DNA from: Simplicispira suum
GTDB taxonomy: Bacteria > Pseudomonadota > Gammaproteobacteria > Burkholderiales > Burkholderiaceae_C
DNA: 64,000 nucleotides
Direction of reading: 5' to 3'
NCBI RefSeq assembly: GCF_003008595.1
Contig: NZ_CP027669.1
Span: 2,542,001 to 2,606,000 of the forward strand
Shown one piece after another: positions 1 to 8,200 of the stretch (its first letter is position 1; each line of letters opens with the position of its first letter). The notes beneath the pieces were generated by a model that was not told the origin of the DNA, searched no databases, and was given only the letters and a program-made list of their open reading frames with translations. Made by a program: the position numbers and the translations under genes.

Positions 1-303
1 GCCGCCGAACTGGGGCGCAACGTGGTGTCGCAGTCGGTTCCGGAACTGGTCGAAACTGCATTGCGCAAGGCCGGCGACAGCAGCGACAACGTCACCGTGG
101 TGGCGCTGGAATGGGAGACGCCTGACAGTTTCGAGTCCACGCAGGGCGTGTCCACCGACAGCATCAGCGACGACGTGTTTGCCTCCACCATCCAGGCCGG
201 ACCGCTCGATGGACTGGTGGACGACCTGGACGACGCCGCCATCGAGCGCTCGATTGCCGAGATCAACGAGGCCATTCGGCGCTCGGCCGAGCGCAGACGC
301 TGA
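1..303 (+). CDS. PP2C-type Ser/Thr protein phosphatase, 3' end only
   Basis: The reading frame is open from the first base and ends at TGA 301-303, so about 100 C-terminal residues are visible. The segment GDSSDNVTVVALEWE is the typical end of a bacterial PP2C/PPM phosphatase domain: the DN pair belongs to the last conserved metal-binding motif and is followed by the final beta strand. After it comes a poorly conserved tail of about 65 residues rich in Asp and Ser. In many betaproteobacteria a PP2C phosphatase gene, often with a Hanks-type kinase gene, lies directly upstream of rph, as here. Substrates and the catalytic N-terminal part lie outside the window. Family assignment is fairly sure; the partner kinase is inferred. 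Confidence 0.75.
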   Translation, partial: AAELGRNVVSQSVPELVETALRKAGDSSDNVTVVALEWETPDSFESTQGVSTDSISDDVFASTIQAGPLDGLVDDLDDAAIERSIAEINEAIRRSAERRR

Positions 304-387
304 CCATGCGTCGCGCAGAGCACTGCGCAGATTGGCTCGCGCCCCACAGGCCGGCGCTTTCATTTTTTCAGAAGAATCTTGCCCATC

Positions 388-1119
388 ATGAACCCAGTTT
401 CCCGCTCCGGCGGCCGCGCCAGCCATGCGCTTCGCCCGGTGCGCATCACGCGCCAGTTCACCATGCATGCCGAAGGCGCTGTGCTGATCGAGTTTGGCAA
501 TACGCGTGTGCTGTGCACCGCATCGGTCGAAGAAAAAGTGCCCCCGCACCAGCGCGGCAGCGGGAAAGGTTGGGTCACGGCGGAATACGGCATGCTGCCG
601 CGCGCCACGCACAAGCGCAGCGACCGCGAAGCTGCCAAGGGCAAGCAAAGTGGGCGCACCCAGGAGATCCAGCGCCTCATTGGCCGGTCGCTGCGCGCGG
701 TGTTTGATCTGGAGGCCCTGGGAGAGCGCAGCATCGTGCTCGACTGTGATGTGCTGCAGGCCGACGGCGGCACCCGCACGGCCGCCATCACCGGCGCGTG
801 GGTGGCCGCGCAGGACGCTGTCGCTTCGCTCGTAGCGCGCGGCCTGCTGGCGCGCTCCCCCATTCGGGACGCCGTGGCGGCCGTCTCGGTGGGCGTGGTG
901 GACGGAGTGCCCCTGCTTGACCTGGACTACCCCGAGGACGCCGCCTGCGACACCGACATGAACGTGGTTATGACCGGTGCTGGACACTTCGTGGAAGTGC
1001 AGGGCACGGCAGAAGGCGCGGCATTCAGTCGCGCAGAAATGAATGCGCTGCTTGACCTGGCGCAGCAAGGCATTGCCGAGTTGGTACTGTTGCAGCGTGA
1101 ATCGCTCCTAAAAAAGTAG
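388..1119 (+). CDS. rph: Ribonuclease PH (tRNA 3'-end phosphorolytic exoribonuclease)
   Basis: RNase PH removes nucleotides beyond the CCA end of tRNA precursors using phosphate. The 243-residue product has the usual length and motifs: [17 protein letters not shown] at the start, [28 protein letters not shown], and a metal/phosphate-site region [21 protein letters not shown] chose ATG 388; an in-frame TTG at 379 would add three residues and has no better ribosome site. The last residues (ESLLKK) and the TAG stop are encoded by a copy of the double-hairpin repeat that also forms the spacer to rdgB. First gene of an rph-rdgB-hemW run conserved in betaproteobacteria. Assignment is certain. Confidence 0.97.
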   Translation: MNPVSRSGGRASHALRPVRITRQFTMHAEGAVLIEFGNTRVLCTASVEEKVPPHQRGSGKGWVTAEYGMLPRATHKRSDREAAKGKQSGRTQEIQRLIGRSLRAVFDLEALGERSIVLDCDVLQADGGTRTAAITGAWVAAQDAVASLVARGLLARSPIRDAVAAVSVGVVDGVPLLDLDYPEDAACDTDMNVVMTGAGHFVEVQGTAEGAAFSRAEMNALLDLAQQGIAELVLLQRESLLKK

Positions 1120-1157
1120 CTGCTGGCGATTTCTGGATAAGCGCTGGAGGCATATTT
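1104..1157 (+). repeat. Double-hairpin repeat family A, copy 1 (rph end / rdgB leader)
   Basis: This matches the family pattern: a first arm ending in GTAGCTGCT, a second hairpin with GATTTCTGGATAAGCGC, then GGAGGC and a short T run. The first arm encodes the last residues and the stop (TAG within GTAGC) of rph. The CTGGAGG at 1144-1150 sits about 11 nt before the rdgB ATG and probably serves as its Shine-Dalgarno sequence. The second hairpin has lost perfect pairing, so this is a diverged copy. Confidence 0.75.
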
Positions 1158-1161
1158 GACT

Positions 1162-1764
1162 ATGAAAATCGTTCTTGCATCGAACAACCTGGGCAAGCTT
1201 GCAGAACTGCAGGTCTTGTTCGCCCCGCTGGGCGTCTCGCTGGTGCGCCAGGCCGAGCTGGGCGTGGGCGAAGCCGAAGAACCGCATCGCACATTTGTCG
1301 AGAACGCGCTGGCCAAAGCACGCTTTGCCGCACAGCACACGGGCCTGCCGGCACTGGCTGACGATGCGGGCTTGTGCGTGGATGCATTCGGCGGGCTGCC
1401 GGGCGTCGACACGGCGCACTACGCCGTGCAGTTCGGCTACCCCAAGGGCGACGACAACAACGTGCGCGCCCTGCTCGAACAAATGCGGGGCCAGGACAAT
1501 CGCCGCGCCGCGCTGGTCAGCACCCTGGTGGCGCTGCGCAGCCCGCAAGACCCAGAGCCCTTGATTGCCGTGGGCCGGGTCGTGGGCGAGATCGCGCTTG
1601 CGCCACGGGGTGGGCACGGTTTTGGCTTTGATCCGGTGATGGTCATTCCTGAACTCGGCAAGACCTTTGCCGAGCTTGATCCGGAAGTCAAAAACAGCCT
1701 GAGCCACCGGGGCCGCGCGGCTCGCAGCATGCTGGCCTTGATGCGCGCCAACTGGATGGGATGA
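1162..1764 (+). CDS. rdgB: Non-canonical purine NTP pyrophosphatase (dITP/XTP, HAM1 family)
   Basis: Hydrolyses dITP, dUTP-like damaged purines and XTP to monophosphates, keeping deaminated bases out of DNA and RNA. The 200-residue product has the diagnostic N-terminus KIVLASNNLGKLAEL, then TFVENALAKARFAA, LADDAGLCVDAFGG, and the C-terminal GFDPV and SHRGRA motifs. ATG 1162 is preferred over an in-frame TTG at 1156 because GGAGG at 1146-1150 is correctly spaced. It follows rph by 42 nt occupied by a repeat copy and precedes hemW by 33 nt, so the three are probably one operon. Confidence 0.96.
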   Translation: MKIVLASNNLGKLAELQVLFAPLGVSLVRQAELGVGEAEEPHRTFVENALAKARFAAQHTGLPALADDAGLCVDAFGGLPGVDTAHYAVQFGYPKGDDNNVRALLEQMRGQDNRRAALVSTLVALRSPQDPEPLIAVGRVVGEIALAPRGGHGFGFDPVMVIPELGKTFAELDPEVKNSLSHRGRAARSMLALMRANWMG

Positions 1765-1797
1765 CCACCAGTTTGAGCCACTGCGTACCGCCACCCC

Positions 1798-3033
1798 ATG
1801 ACCATTCCCATCCTTCCCGCCGACGAAGCGGCGCCAGCGCCGCAGCGCGACATCCAGCACTACATGCGTCCCGGCCTGCTGCAACTGCGGGCGCTGCCGC
1901 CGCTTTCTCTCTATGTGCACCTGCCCTGGTGCCTGAAGAAATGCCCATACTGCGACTTCAACTCGCATGCCGTCGGGGGTGCGGGTGCCTTGCCCGAGGC
2001 GCGATACCTGGACGCCTTGCGCGCCGACCTGGAAGCCGCCTTGCCGCTGGTCTGGGGCCGACCAGTGCAGACGGTCTTCATTGGCGGAGGCACGCCCAGC
2101 CTGTTTTCGCCGGCCTCCATCGACCAGTTGCTGGGAGACATCCGCGCGCTGCTGCCGCTGACGGCGGGCGCTGAGGTCACGCTTGAAGCCAACCCCGGTA
2201 CCTTTGAAAAAGACCGCTTTCGCGCCTACCGCGCCGCCGGTGTCACACGCCTGTCCGTCGGCGTGCAAAGCTTCAGCGACACCCATCTGGCGGCGCTGGG
2301 CCGGGTGCACGACGGTGCGCAGGCCCGTGCCGCCGTAGAAGAGGCGGCGCAGGCTTTCGACACCTTCAACCTTGACCTGATGTACGCCCTGCCGGGGCAA
2401 GAGATGGCGGCGCTGGACGCCGATCTCGAGATTGCGCTGGCACTTGCGCCCCCGCACCTGTCGATCTACCACCTCACCATCGAGCCCAACACCGTTTTTG
2501 CCAAATACCCGCCGGTGGTTCCCGAGGACGATCTGGCCTACGCCATGCTGGACCGCATCACCGAACGCACTGCGGCGGGGGGTCTGCAGCGCTATGAGGT
2601 GTCCGCCTATGCGCGAGCCGGCCACGAATGCGCGCACAACCTCAACTACTGGCAGTTTGGCGACTACCTGGGCATCGGCGCCGGTGCGCACAGCAAACTC
2701 AGTTTTGCCCACCGCGTGGTGCGCCAGACGCGGTTTCGGGAGCCCGTGCTGTATATGGAGCGCGCGCTCTCGGGCAACGCCGTTGCACAAGATGCCGATG
2801 TGCGCCGCGCCGACCTGGCATTCGAGTTCATGCTCAACGCCTTGCGGCTGCGGGGTGGCTTTGGGCTACAGGATTTCGTTGAACGCACTGGCCAGAGTGT
2901 CGCCTCCATCGCCCCGGCGCTGGACAAAGCCGAAGCCCAGGGCTTGATTGCGCGCGACATGGTGCATGTGCGCCCCACGGAGCGGGGCTTTGACTTCTTG
3001 AGCAATCTGCAGGAATTGTTCCTGCCTGGCTGA
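1798..3033 (+). CDS. hemW: HemW, radical-SAM heme chaperone (formerly HemN-like)
   Basis: The 411-residue protein carries the radical-SAM cluster motif CLKKCPYC (CxxxCxxC) near residue 45, followed by FIGGGTPSLF, the region EANPGTFEKDRFRAYRAAGV, and LSVGVQSF, which mark the HemN/HemW family. HemW proteins bind and transfer heme and have CxxxCxxC with Cys-Asp after it. The extra Cys and N-terminal region typical of true oxygen-independent coproporphyrinogen oxidase HemN are not seen, so the heme-chaperone assignment is favoured. It is the last gene of the rph-rdgB-hemW run. The start at ATG 1798 lies inside no other gene; a later start would cut into the conserved LYVHLPWC segment. Confidence 0.93.
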   Translation: MTIPILPADEAAPAPQRDIQHYMRPGLLQLRALPPLSLYVHLPWCLKKCPYCDFNSHAVGGAGALPEARYLDALRADLEAALPLVWGRPVQTVFIGGGTPSLFSPASIDQLLGDIRALLPLTAGAEVTLEANPGTFEKDRFRAYRAAGVTRLSVGVQSFSDTHLAALGRVHDGAQARAAVEEAAQAFDTFNLDLMYALPGQEMAALDADLEIALALAPPHLSIYHLTIEPNTVFAKYPPVVPEDDLAYAMLDRITERTAAGGLQRYEVSAYARAGHECAHNLNYWQFGDYLGIGAGAHSKLSFAHRVVRQTRFREPVLYMERALSGNAVAQDADVRRADLAFEFMLNALRLRGGFGLQDFVERTGQSVASIAPALDKAEAQGLIARDMVHVRPTERGFDFLSNLQELFLPG

Positions 3034-3046
3034 CCTGGCCGACGCC

Positions 3047-3361
3047 TTACCCGCAGCGCGCCGCGACAATGCGCCCGCTGGCGTCCACGTCCAGATTCAG
3101 CCGCTCGGCGTCGTATTCCTTGGTCACCATTTGCCCTGGGCGAATGGTGCGTGCCATGCGGGCGCCTGCGGCGACGCGGGCCGCCTCCACGTTGCGTGCG
3201 GTGCTGTTCTGGCCAATGGCCGATTGCGCCGGGCCAGCGTCGCAGCGCCCCCCAGGCGGTGGAATGTTGGGCCGCACGTCGATCGGCGCAGGTGGTGGTG
3301 GGCTGGCGCAAGCCGCCAGCAGAGCGGCGGCGGCCAAGGCGGGAATCAGGCGGGGGTGCAT
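3047..3361 (-). CDS. Small lipoprotein, peptidase inhibitor I78 family
   Basis: 104 residues. The N-terminus MHPRLIPALAAAALLAACAS is a lipoprotein signal with lipobox LAAC, so the product is probably membrane-anchored in the periplasm. After a Pro-rich linker, the segment CDAGPAQSAIGQ, then ARMARTIRPGQ, and the end LNLDVDASGRIVAARCG match the I78 (Aspergillus elastase inhibitor-like) family, including the Cys pair. I78 proteins inhibit serine proteases in characterised cases; here this is inferred from family only. The start was placed at Met 3361 because upstream residues are not signal-like. It is convergent with hemW, with 13 nt between stops. Confidence 0.8.
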   Translation of the reverse strand: MHPRLIPALAAAALLAACASPPPPAPIDVRPNIPPPGGRCDAGPAQSAIGQNSTARNVEAARVAAGARMARTIRPGQMVTKEYDAERLNLDVDASGRIVAARCG

Positions 3362-3625
3362 GCAAGCGTTCCTTGGTTCAAAGCCTGCACCATAGCGTGG
3401 GCGGCAGGCCGCCCACGTCAGCATGCGTAACTGGGCATTTCAGCCCATCCCCGGCATGCCGCAGATCGCGGTGCGGACAGCGATGGGTGTCGGCAACGAG
3501 GTTTCCAGGCGCAGAGCTTCCGGTCTGGGCGGGTCGCGTCAGGGCGGTGGGAAACCATGGGATGTCGCGGATTGACAACCCACCGCTCTGGCGTATCGTG
3601 CTTTTCATCAAAGAGAGGGTATGCG

Positions 3626-4810
3626 ATGGGTGTTGTTTATCACTACGGGCTGGCAGATTTTCAAACCATTGCGGCCGGTGCGGCCGTGCTGGCCAGTGGT
3701 GGTGGCGGCAGCTACCAAGATGCCTGTTCGATCCTTCAGGAGCTGGCCAGCCAGGGCTGGAGTGGCACGGTTACCGTACAGGACTATGACGGCGCCACCA
3801 ATGCCTGTGTGTTGGCCATCATGGGCTCGCCCGATGCGGCCGACAGCCTCACGCTGTCGGCGGTGCAAAACTCGATCAGCAATACCGTCGCCGTGATGGA
3901 GGCCAGCACTGGCGCTGTACTGAGCGCCCTGATCCCCGTCGAGATCGGGCCCATCAACTCGCTGGTGCCGCTGATTGGCGCGGCCATGTCCCAGGGCGCG
4001 GTGTGGGTGGTGAACGGCGATGGCGCCGGCCGTGCGGTGCCCGAACTGCCCCAGACCACCTATACCGGTGGGGAGCAGCTCGCGCCATGCCCTGCCGCCC
4101 TGGCCAGCGATGCCTCCACCCTTGCAGATCTCGAAACGGCCGTGTTGGGGGCATCCAGCGCCGCGCGGGTCGAAACCCTGGCGGGCGGGGTGGTGGCTGG
4201 ATTTGGCGGGTATTCGGGCATTGCCATGTGGCCCTCCAACGCCAGCAACGGCTTTGCCTTGTCGGGCAGCTACCTTGCGGGCACGTTGGAGCAGGCGCGC
4301 GGCTTGGGGCAGTTTCTGCTGCAGGCTGCGACGCCGCCGGCCACCGCAATTGTGGCAAATACCATCACCACGCTGACCGGCCGCTCTGCCAGCGCGGTGG
4401 TGACCAACTTCTTCATCACCTCGGTCACGCAGTCCACGTCCAGCGCGTCGCTCGATTCGGGCATCATCCGCCTGGACAACACGCAGGACCCGGCCCAGAG
4501 TACCGAGACGCACTACCTGTACAACCTGAACGAGAGCCTCATCACGTACTCGTCTGCAAGCACGAGTCCCGACGTCATCGCCCCGGACTCCATCTGCTAC
4601 TACTCGGAGAGTACGGGGCGCGGCTTCTCCAACGCCAGCGACGACCTGGCCCTGTACTTTGACGCCACCATGGGCAAAAGCACGGGTCAGAGGGTGAGCG
4701 TGATTGCCGTGAAAGCGGCGCCCCAGCTTTACAACACGCCCGGTGTCGTGGCGTCGTTTGCTGCGCTTCTGCGCAATATGGGCTACGCAGGCGCCATGCC
4801 AGCGGCCTGA
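3626..4810 (+). CDS. DUF917 family protein (S-methyl thiohydantoin desulfurase-like)
   Basis: 394 residues. It matches DUF917: an early LASGGGGSYQDA loop, a central PVEIGPINSLVPLIGAAM segment followed by VNGDGAGRAVPELPQTTY, and a C-terminal NTPGVVASFAALLRN. Some DUF917 proteins work with hydantoinase/oxoprolinase-type partners in cyclic amide or thiohydantoin breakdown; no such partner gene is present here, so the substrate is unknown. The start is ATG 3626, with AGAGAGGG at 3610-3617 as ribosome site. An in-frame upstream extension from 3557 is not family-like. The next gene, a diguanylate cyclase, begins 21 nt after the stop and may be cotranscribed. Confidence 0.75.
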   Translation: MGVVYHYGLADFQTIAAGAAVLASGGGGSYQDACSILQELASQGWSGTVTVQDYDGATNACVLAIMGSPDAADSLTLSAVQNSISNTVAVMEASTGAVLSALIPVEIGPINSLVPLIGAAMSQGAVWVVNGDGAGRAVPELPQTTYTGGEQLAPCPAALASDASTLADLETAVLGASSAARVETLAGGVVAGFGGYSGIAMWPSNASNGFALSGSYLAGTLEQARGLGQFLLQAATPPATAIVANTITTLTGRSASAVVTNFFITSVTQSTSSASLDSGIIRLDNTQDPAQSTETHYLYNLNESLITYSSASTSPDVIAPDSICYYSESTGRGFSNASDDLALYFDATMGKSTGQRVSVIAVKAAPQLYNTPGVVASFAALLRNMGYAGAMPAA

Positions 4811-4831
4811 TGGATCCACTGGTTTGATGCC

Positions 4832-5890
4832 ATGGGTGATGAAGCAGACCTGAACAGGGAGCGGCTGGAGCTAGTGCTGGAAGCCGCGGGGCTGGATCTG
4901 TGGGAGAACGATCTGGTAAGCGGCCAGGTCACTCACAAGGCCACCAAGACATTTTTGGAGCTGGGCTTCACCGAGGACGAAATTGTCTCGGGGGTGCAGG
5001 ACATCTTTGGCCTGTTTCACCCCGGCGACCTCGACAGAGTGCAGCAGGCTGTGGCCGACCATGTGGCGGGCATCACGCCGCAATACCGCGCCGAGTTCCG
5101 GCTGCGCTCGAAGGCGGGCGAGTGGATCTGGTTTGCCAACTACGGCCGCATCATGGACCGCAGTAGCGCCACGCCCGGCAAACGCCTGATTGGCGTCACC
5201 TTCAATATCCACGATCGCAAGCAGAAAGAAGACGAGATTGCGCAAATCAACCACCAGTTGGTCGAGCAGAACAAGCTGTTGCAAGAGCTGAACGCTGCGC
5301 TGGAACTATTGGCGGCCCACGATGCGTTGACTGGCCTGGCCAACCGGCGCGCGCTCATGCAGATGGGGGCCAACGAATGCAAGCGCACCGAGCGTTTCGA
5401 TCACCCTCTGTCGCTGATGGTGGTGGATATTGACCTGTTCAAGACGGTCAACGATGCCTGGGGGCACTTGGCAGGCGACCGCATGATCTGCGCTGTGGCT
5501 CAGGCTTGTGCGGCGCGCAAGCGCAGTGGTGTGGACATCGTGGCGCGCTTTGGCGGGGAGGAGTTCGTCATCGTGTTGCCTGAAACCGATGGCGTCAGCG
5601 CCTTGCGCGTGGCCGAATCACTGCGCAACGAAGTGGCCGCGACGAGCGTGCCGGTCAATGATGAGGGGACGTGCCTGTCGGTCACCGTGAGCATTGGCGT
5701 GGCCACGATGCGCAAGGGTTCAGGGCTCGGTTTTGAAGAACTGGTGAACCGGGCCGACAAGGCTCTCTACCGCGCCAAGGAGAGGGGGCGCAATGCCGTG
5801 TACTGCGCGGATGTGCCGCAGGGTTCCGTTTCTGCAGTGCATATGCTCGTCGGTTCCGGTGAAGACAGGAGCGGCGCACTGCTCACTTGA
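4832..5890 (+). CDS. PAS-GGDEF diguanylate cyclase
   Basis: 352 residues without signal peptide or membrane segments, so cytoplasmic. Residues about 10-130 form a PAS domain with PAC motif (EFRLRSKAGEWIWFANYGR, then RLIGVTFNIHDRKQKE). A coiled coil of about 30 residues links it to a GGDEF domain (about 165-335) with DALTGLANRRAL, a DIDLFKTVNDAWGHLAGD metal site and an intact catalytic GGEEF in RFGGEEFVIVLPETD. The product should make c-di-GMP from GTP under control of the PAS sensor. The allosteric I-site RxxD before GGEEF is absent (SGVD). No good ribosome site precedes ATG 4832; coupling to the DUF917 gene is possible. Confidence 0.92.
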   Translation: MGDEADLNRERLELVLEAAGLDLWENDLVSGQVTHKATKTFLELGFTEDEIVSGVQDIFGLFHPGDLDRVQQAVADHVAGITPQYRAEFRLRSKAGEWIWFANYGRIMDRSSATPGKRLIGVTFNIHDRKQKEDEIAQINHQLVEQNKLLQELNAALELLAAHDALTGLANRRALMQMGANECKRTERFDHPLSLMVVDIDLFKTVNDAWGHLAGDRMICAVAQACAARKRSGVDIVARFGGEEFVIVLPETDGVSALRVAESLRNEVAATSVPVNDEGTCLSVTVSIGVATMRKGSGLGFEELVNRADKALYRAKERGRNAVYCADVPQGSVSAVHMLVGSGEDRSGALLT

Positions 5891-5940
5891 GCCAACTTGT
5901 AAGGCGGAGCGACCAGCAAATGCAGGGCGCCAAAATTCTA

Positions 5941-5995
5941 GTAAAAATGGGCTCTAGCGCTTATCTATAAAGCGTAGCAAGCTATAAAAAAAGAA
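5941..5995 (-). repeat. Double-hairpin repeat family A, copy 2
   Basis: Read on the minus strand: an A/T-rich first arm with TATAGCTTGCTA, a second hairpin pairing CGCTTTATAGATAAGCG, then CTAGAGCCCATTTTT. It lies between the diguanylate cyclase and tRNA-Ser and overlaps no gene. Confidence 0.8.
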
Positions 5996-6086
5996 GTAAA
6001 AATCAAGCATCCGCGCTTCATCAAGCTATTGGCATCGACCTGCAGCCTGATGAATCGCCGCCCGGATTCTCTGGTAGGTGCGCATT

Positions 6087-6174
6087 TGGCGGAGACTGTG
6101 AGATTCGAACTCACGGACGGTTGCCCGTCGGCAGTTTTCAAGACTGCTGGTTTAAACCACTCACCCAAGTCTCC
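6087..6174 (-). tRNA. tRNA-Ser (anticodon UGA)
   Basis: Read on the minus strand the gene begins GGAGACTTGGGTGAG and ends with AGTCTCCG followed by an encoded CCA (6089-6087). The 7-bp acceptor stem GGAGACT/AGTCTCC is perfect. The anticodon arm CAGTC-TTGAAAA-CTG places UGA in the loop. A long variable arm (GCCGACGGGCAACCGTCCG) is the class II feature of tRNA-Ser. The T arm contains GTTCGAATC. A TAGAAT hexamer on the minus strand at 6196-6191 may be its -10 box. Confidence 0.97.
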
Positions 6175-6210
6175 TGTGGCAGGCCCGCATTCTAGCGGGG
6201 CGCGCTGTTC

Positions 6211-6894
6211 TCACATGCCCAGCGAGCGCAGCAGCTCATCGGTGTCGTTGTCGGGTGGTGGTGGTGGGGCGACGTCGCGTGGGGCATTGGCTTCCGCCAT
6301 GACTTCATCGGGGTTGGCCCGTTGCTGCGGCTCGAAGTCGTAGAGCTTGAGGAACTCGGTGCGGTCAATCGCCAGCTCCAGGTAGAAAATGTTGTTGTTG
6401 CCTGTGTAGAAGGTCACGCGCCGGGCCTCGGGCTGGTCGAGGTTCGCGTCCACGCTCAACATCACCTGTTTGTTGAGCACCAGCATCTTGGGCTGATTCT
6501 GGGTGATGTGGGTTTGCAGTTCGCGCCGCACTTTGCCCGTGAAGTCGCCGGCCACCTGGTTCATCAACTCGCCCATGACATTGCTCACCTCGTCGGAGGT
6601 ATACGAGCGCGCCAGTTCGTCCTTGGACATGCCCATGCTCAGGAGGTAACTGGAATACAGCTCCATCGCCGCCTGGGCCGAGAAGTTGATCACCATCAGG
6701 CCCGAGAATCCGCCGTCGAACAGCACGAAGCAGCCAATATCAGGCCGCAGGCAGGTCTTGGTGATGCGCTGCACCATGGCCGAGTATTGAATCTGGCTCT
6801 GGGTTGCAACAGTCAGCACACGCGTTACCGAATTGCACAAACTGGTCAGCACATGTTCGGTGCTGTAGACGACGCGGTCGGTGGAGGAGCTCAT
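6211..6894 (-). CDS. DUF3334 family, CheX-like chemotaxis-phosphatase fold protein
   Basis: 227 residues. The sequence resembles DUF3334, distantly related to CheC/CheX phosphatases that act on CheY-P. The helix SDEVSNVMGELMNQVAGD contains the ELMN form of the ExxN signature used by these phosphatases for catalysis. A Pro-rich linker (APPPPPDNDTD) leads to the short tail DELLRSLGM, which looks like a docking peptide. There is no membrane segment or signal peptide. The start was set at Met 6894 because the longer upstream frame is low-complexity and unlike the family. No chemotaxis genes flank it, so a signalling role is inferred. It stands alone between tRNA-Ser and a membrane protein gene. 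Confidence 0.65.
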   Translation of the reverse strand: MSSSTDRVVYSTEHVLTSLCNSVTRVLTVATQSQIQYSAMVQRITKTCLRPDIGCFVLFDGGFSGLMVINFSAQAAMELYSSYLLSMGMSKDELARSYTSDEVSNVMGELMNQVAGDFTGKVRRELQTHITQNQPKMLVLNKQVMLSVDANLDQPEARRVTFYTGNNNIFYLELAIDRTEFLKLYDFEPQQRANPDEVMAEANAPRDVAPPPPPDNDTDELLRSLGM

Positions 6895-7042
6895 GGTGCG
6901 TTCTCGGTGGTGATGTGCTGGCGCGAAGCTGCATGGTAGGGCATGGCGCGACGAGGGCGTGCTGGAATTTTTGGCGTTGGGCGGGCGTGTGCACGATTTG
7001 AAGGGCCCGTTGGGCCCAGATTGAGGCTGCGCCGAGCGCGGC

Positions 7043-7522
7043 TCACAGCGGGCGCACCCGTCGCCGGGCGCCAAGCGATGCGGCCCCGAACGCCAGAATG
7101 GCAAGCCACTTTGCCGTTGCTGCCAAGGCCGCCAGCGCATACAGCGTGGACGCGGCGGCAGGCCTGCCATCGGTTAGCAGCAGGTGCAGGGCGTTTTCGC
7201 CCGCATCTGCCAGCGCTGCGACGGGAAGCGACCACACAACGAGCCAGGCCAGTCTGCGGTGCATAGCCCGCGCCGCCGCGCACTGCCGGCCGTAGGCAAA
7301 GCCAAAGGCGCCATACAGCACCAGGAGCACAAAGTCGGCCGAAAAATGGGCACGGTAGAGCGCGATGCCGTGCGCCTGCCACTGCTCCAATACGCCTTGA
7401 AACGATGACGCTGTGAAAGAAAACTGCAGCCGCAAGATGCCCGGCTCCAGCGGTGCGAGATACACGGCGATGCCGATGAACACGGCCAGTGCTGCGAGGC
7501 CAAGGTAAAGAGGGCGAAGCAT
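7043..7522 (-). CDS. Small integral membrane protein of unknown function
   Basis: 159 residues with four likely membrane spans: LGLAALAVFIGIAVYLAPL, DFVLLVLYGAFGFAYG, LAWLVVWSLPVAALADAG and TLYALAALAATAKWLAIL, followed by a basic tail ARRRVRPL. I do not recognise the family. Met 7522 was chosen because it lies just downstream of the pseudouridine synthase stop at 7557, whereas the upstream Met at 7603 would overlap that gene by 47 nt. Same strand and 34 nt spacing suggest cotranscription with the upstream pseudouridine synthase gene. Confidence 0.65.
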   Translation of the reverse strand: MLRPLYLGLAALAVFIGIAVYLAPLEPGILRLQFSFTASSFQGVLEQWQAHGIALYRAHFSADFVLLVLYGAFGFAYGRQCAAARAMHRRLAWLVVWSLPVAALADAGENALHLLLTDGRPAAASTLYALAALAATAKWLAILAFGAASLGARRRVRPL

Positions 7523-7556
7523 GGTGTCGAGGGCAGACGGTGTTGCGGGCTGTTTT

Positions 7557-8183
7557 TCAGGCAGGCAGATGGGGCACCACCTCGTGCCATTGTCCCGGTG
7601 CAAGGCCGTCCAGGCACCAGGGCCCGATCTGCACCCGCACCAGGCGCAGCGTGGGCAGGCCCACCGCAGCGGTCATGCGGCGCACCTGGCGATTGCGGCC
7701 CTCGCGCAGGGTGAGGGCAATCCAGTGTGTGGGAATCTGGGTACGTACGCGGATGGGCGGGTCGCGAGGCCACAGCGCGGGATCTGGCAGCAGAGCCGCC
7801 TCGGCCGGGCGCGTGATGCCGTCGCTCAGCCGCACGCCGGTACGCAATTTTTCCAACGCTGCTTCGTCGGGTGCACCTTCCACCTGCGCCCAATAGGTCT
7901 TGGGCAGCTTGTGGCGCGGGTCGGCAATGTGCGCTTGGAGTGCCCCGTCGTTGGTCAGCAGGAGCAGGCCTTCGCTGTCGCGGTCCAGCCGGCCGGCGGG
8001 ATAGACGTTGGGGACGTCGACAAAGTCGCTCAGGGTCTGGTGCGTGCCGTCGCCGCTGAACTGGCTGAGCACGTCAAAAGGCTTGTTGAGCAGGAGCAGA
8101 CGTGGCTCCGATGGCGCAGGCCGGGCTCTGCGCCGTACCTGGGGCTGCGCGGGGCGGGGGTGTGAGGGCGGCGCAGTCGCCAT
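7557..8183 (-). CDS. rluE: RluE-type 23S rRNA pseudouridine synthase
   Basis: 208 residues of the RsuA/RluB/E/F family. The catalytic motif GRLDRDSEGLLLLTNDG (catalytic Asp in RLD) is intact, preceded by LLLNKPFDVLSQFS and followed by LPKTYWAQVEG and EGRNRQVRRM. There is no S4 domain in front, as in RluE, which modifies the peptidyl-transferase region of 23S rRNA in E. coli (U2457). The N-terminal 25 residues are a basic, Pro-rich extension. Start chosen at Met 8183, between the upstream gene's stop at 8201 and the conserved core; a longer frame runs into the neighbouring gene and is unlike the family. Confidence 0.85.
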   Translation of the reverse strand: MATAPPSHPRPAQPQVRRRARPAPSEPRLLLLNKPFDVLSQFSGDGTHQTLSDFVDVPNVYPAGRLDRDSEGLLLLTNDGALQAHIADPRHKLPKTYWAQVEGAPDEAALEKLRTGVRLSDGITRPAEAALLPDPALWPRDPPIRVRTQIPTHWIALTLREGRNRQVRRMTAAVGLPTLRLVRVQIGPWCLDGLAPGQWHEVVPHLPA

Positions 8184-8200
8184 ACCTGTGGGCCGCCGTT

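Noticed and set aside
1108..2790. 560-codon minus-strand frame opposite rdgB and hemW
   Set aside because: Both plus-strand genes are conserved enzymes; this frame has no motif.
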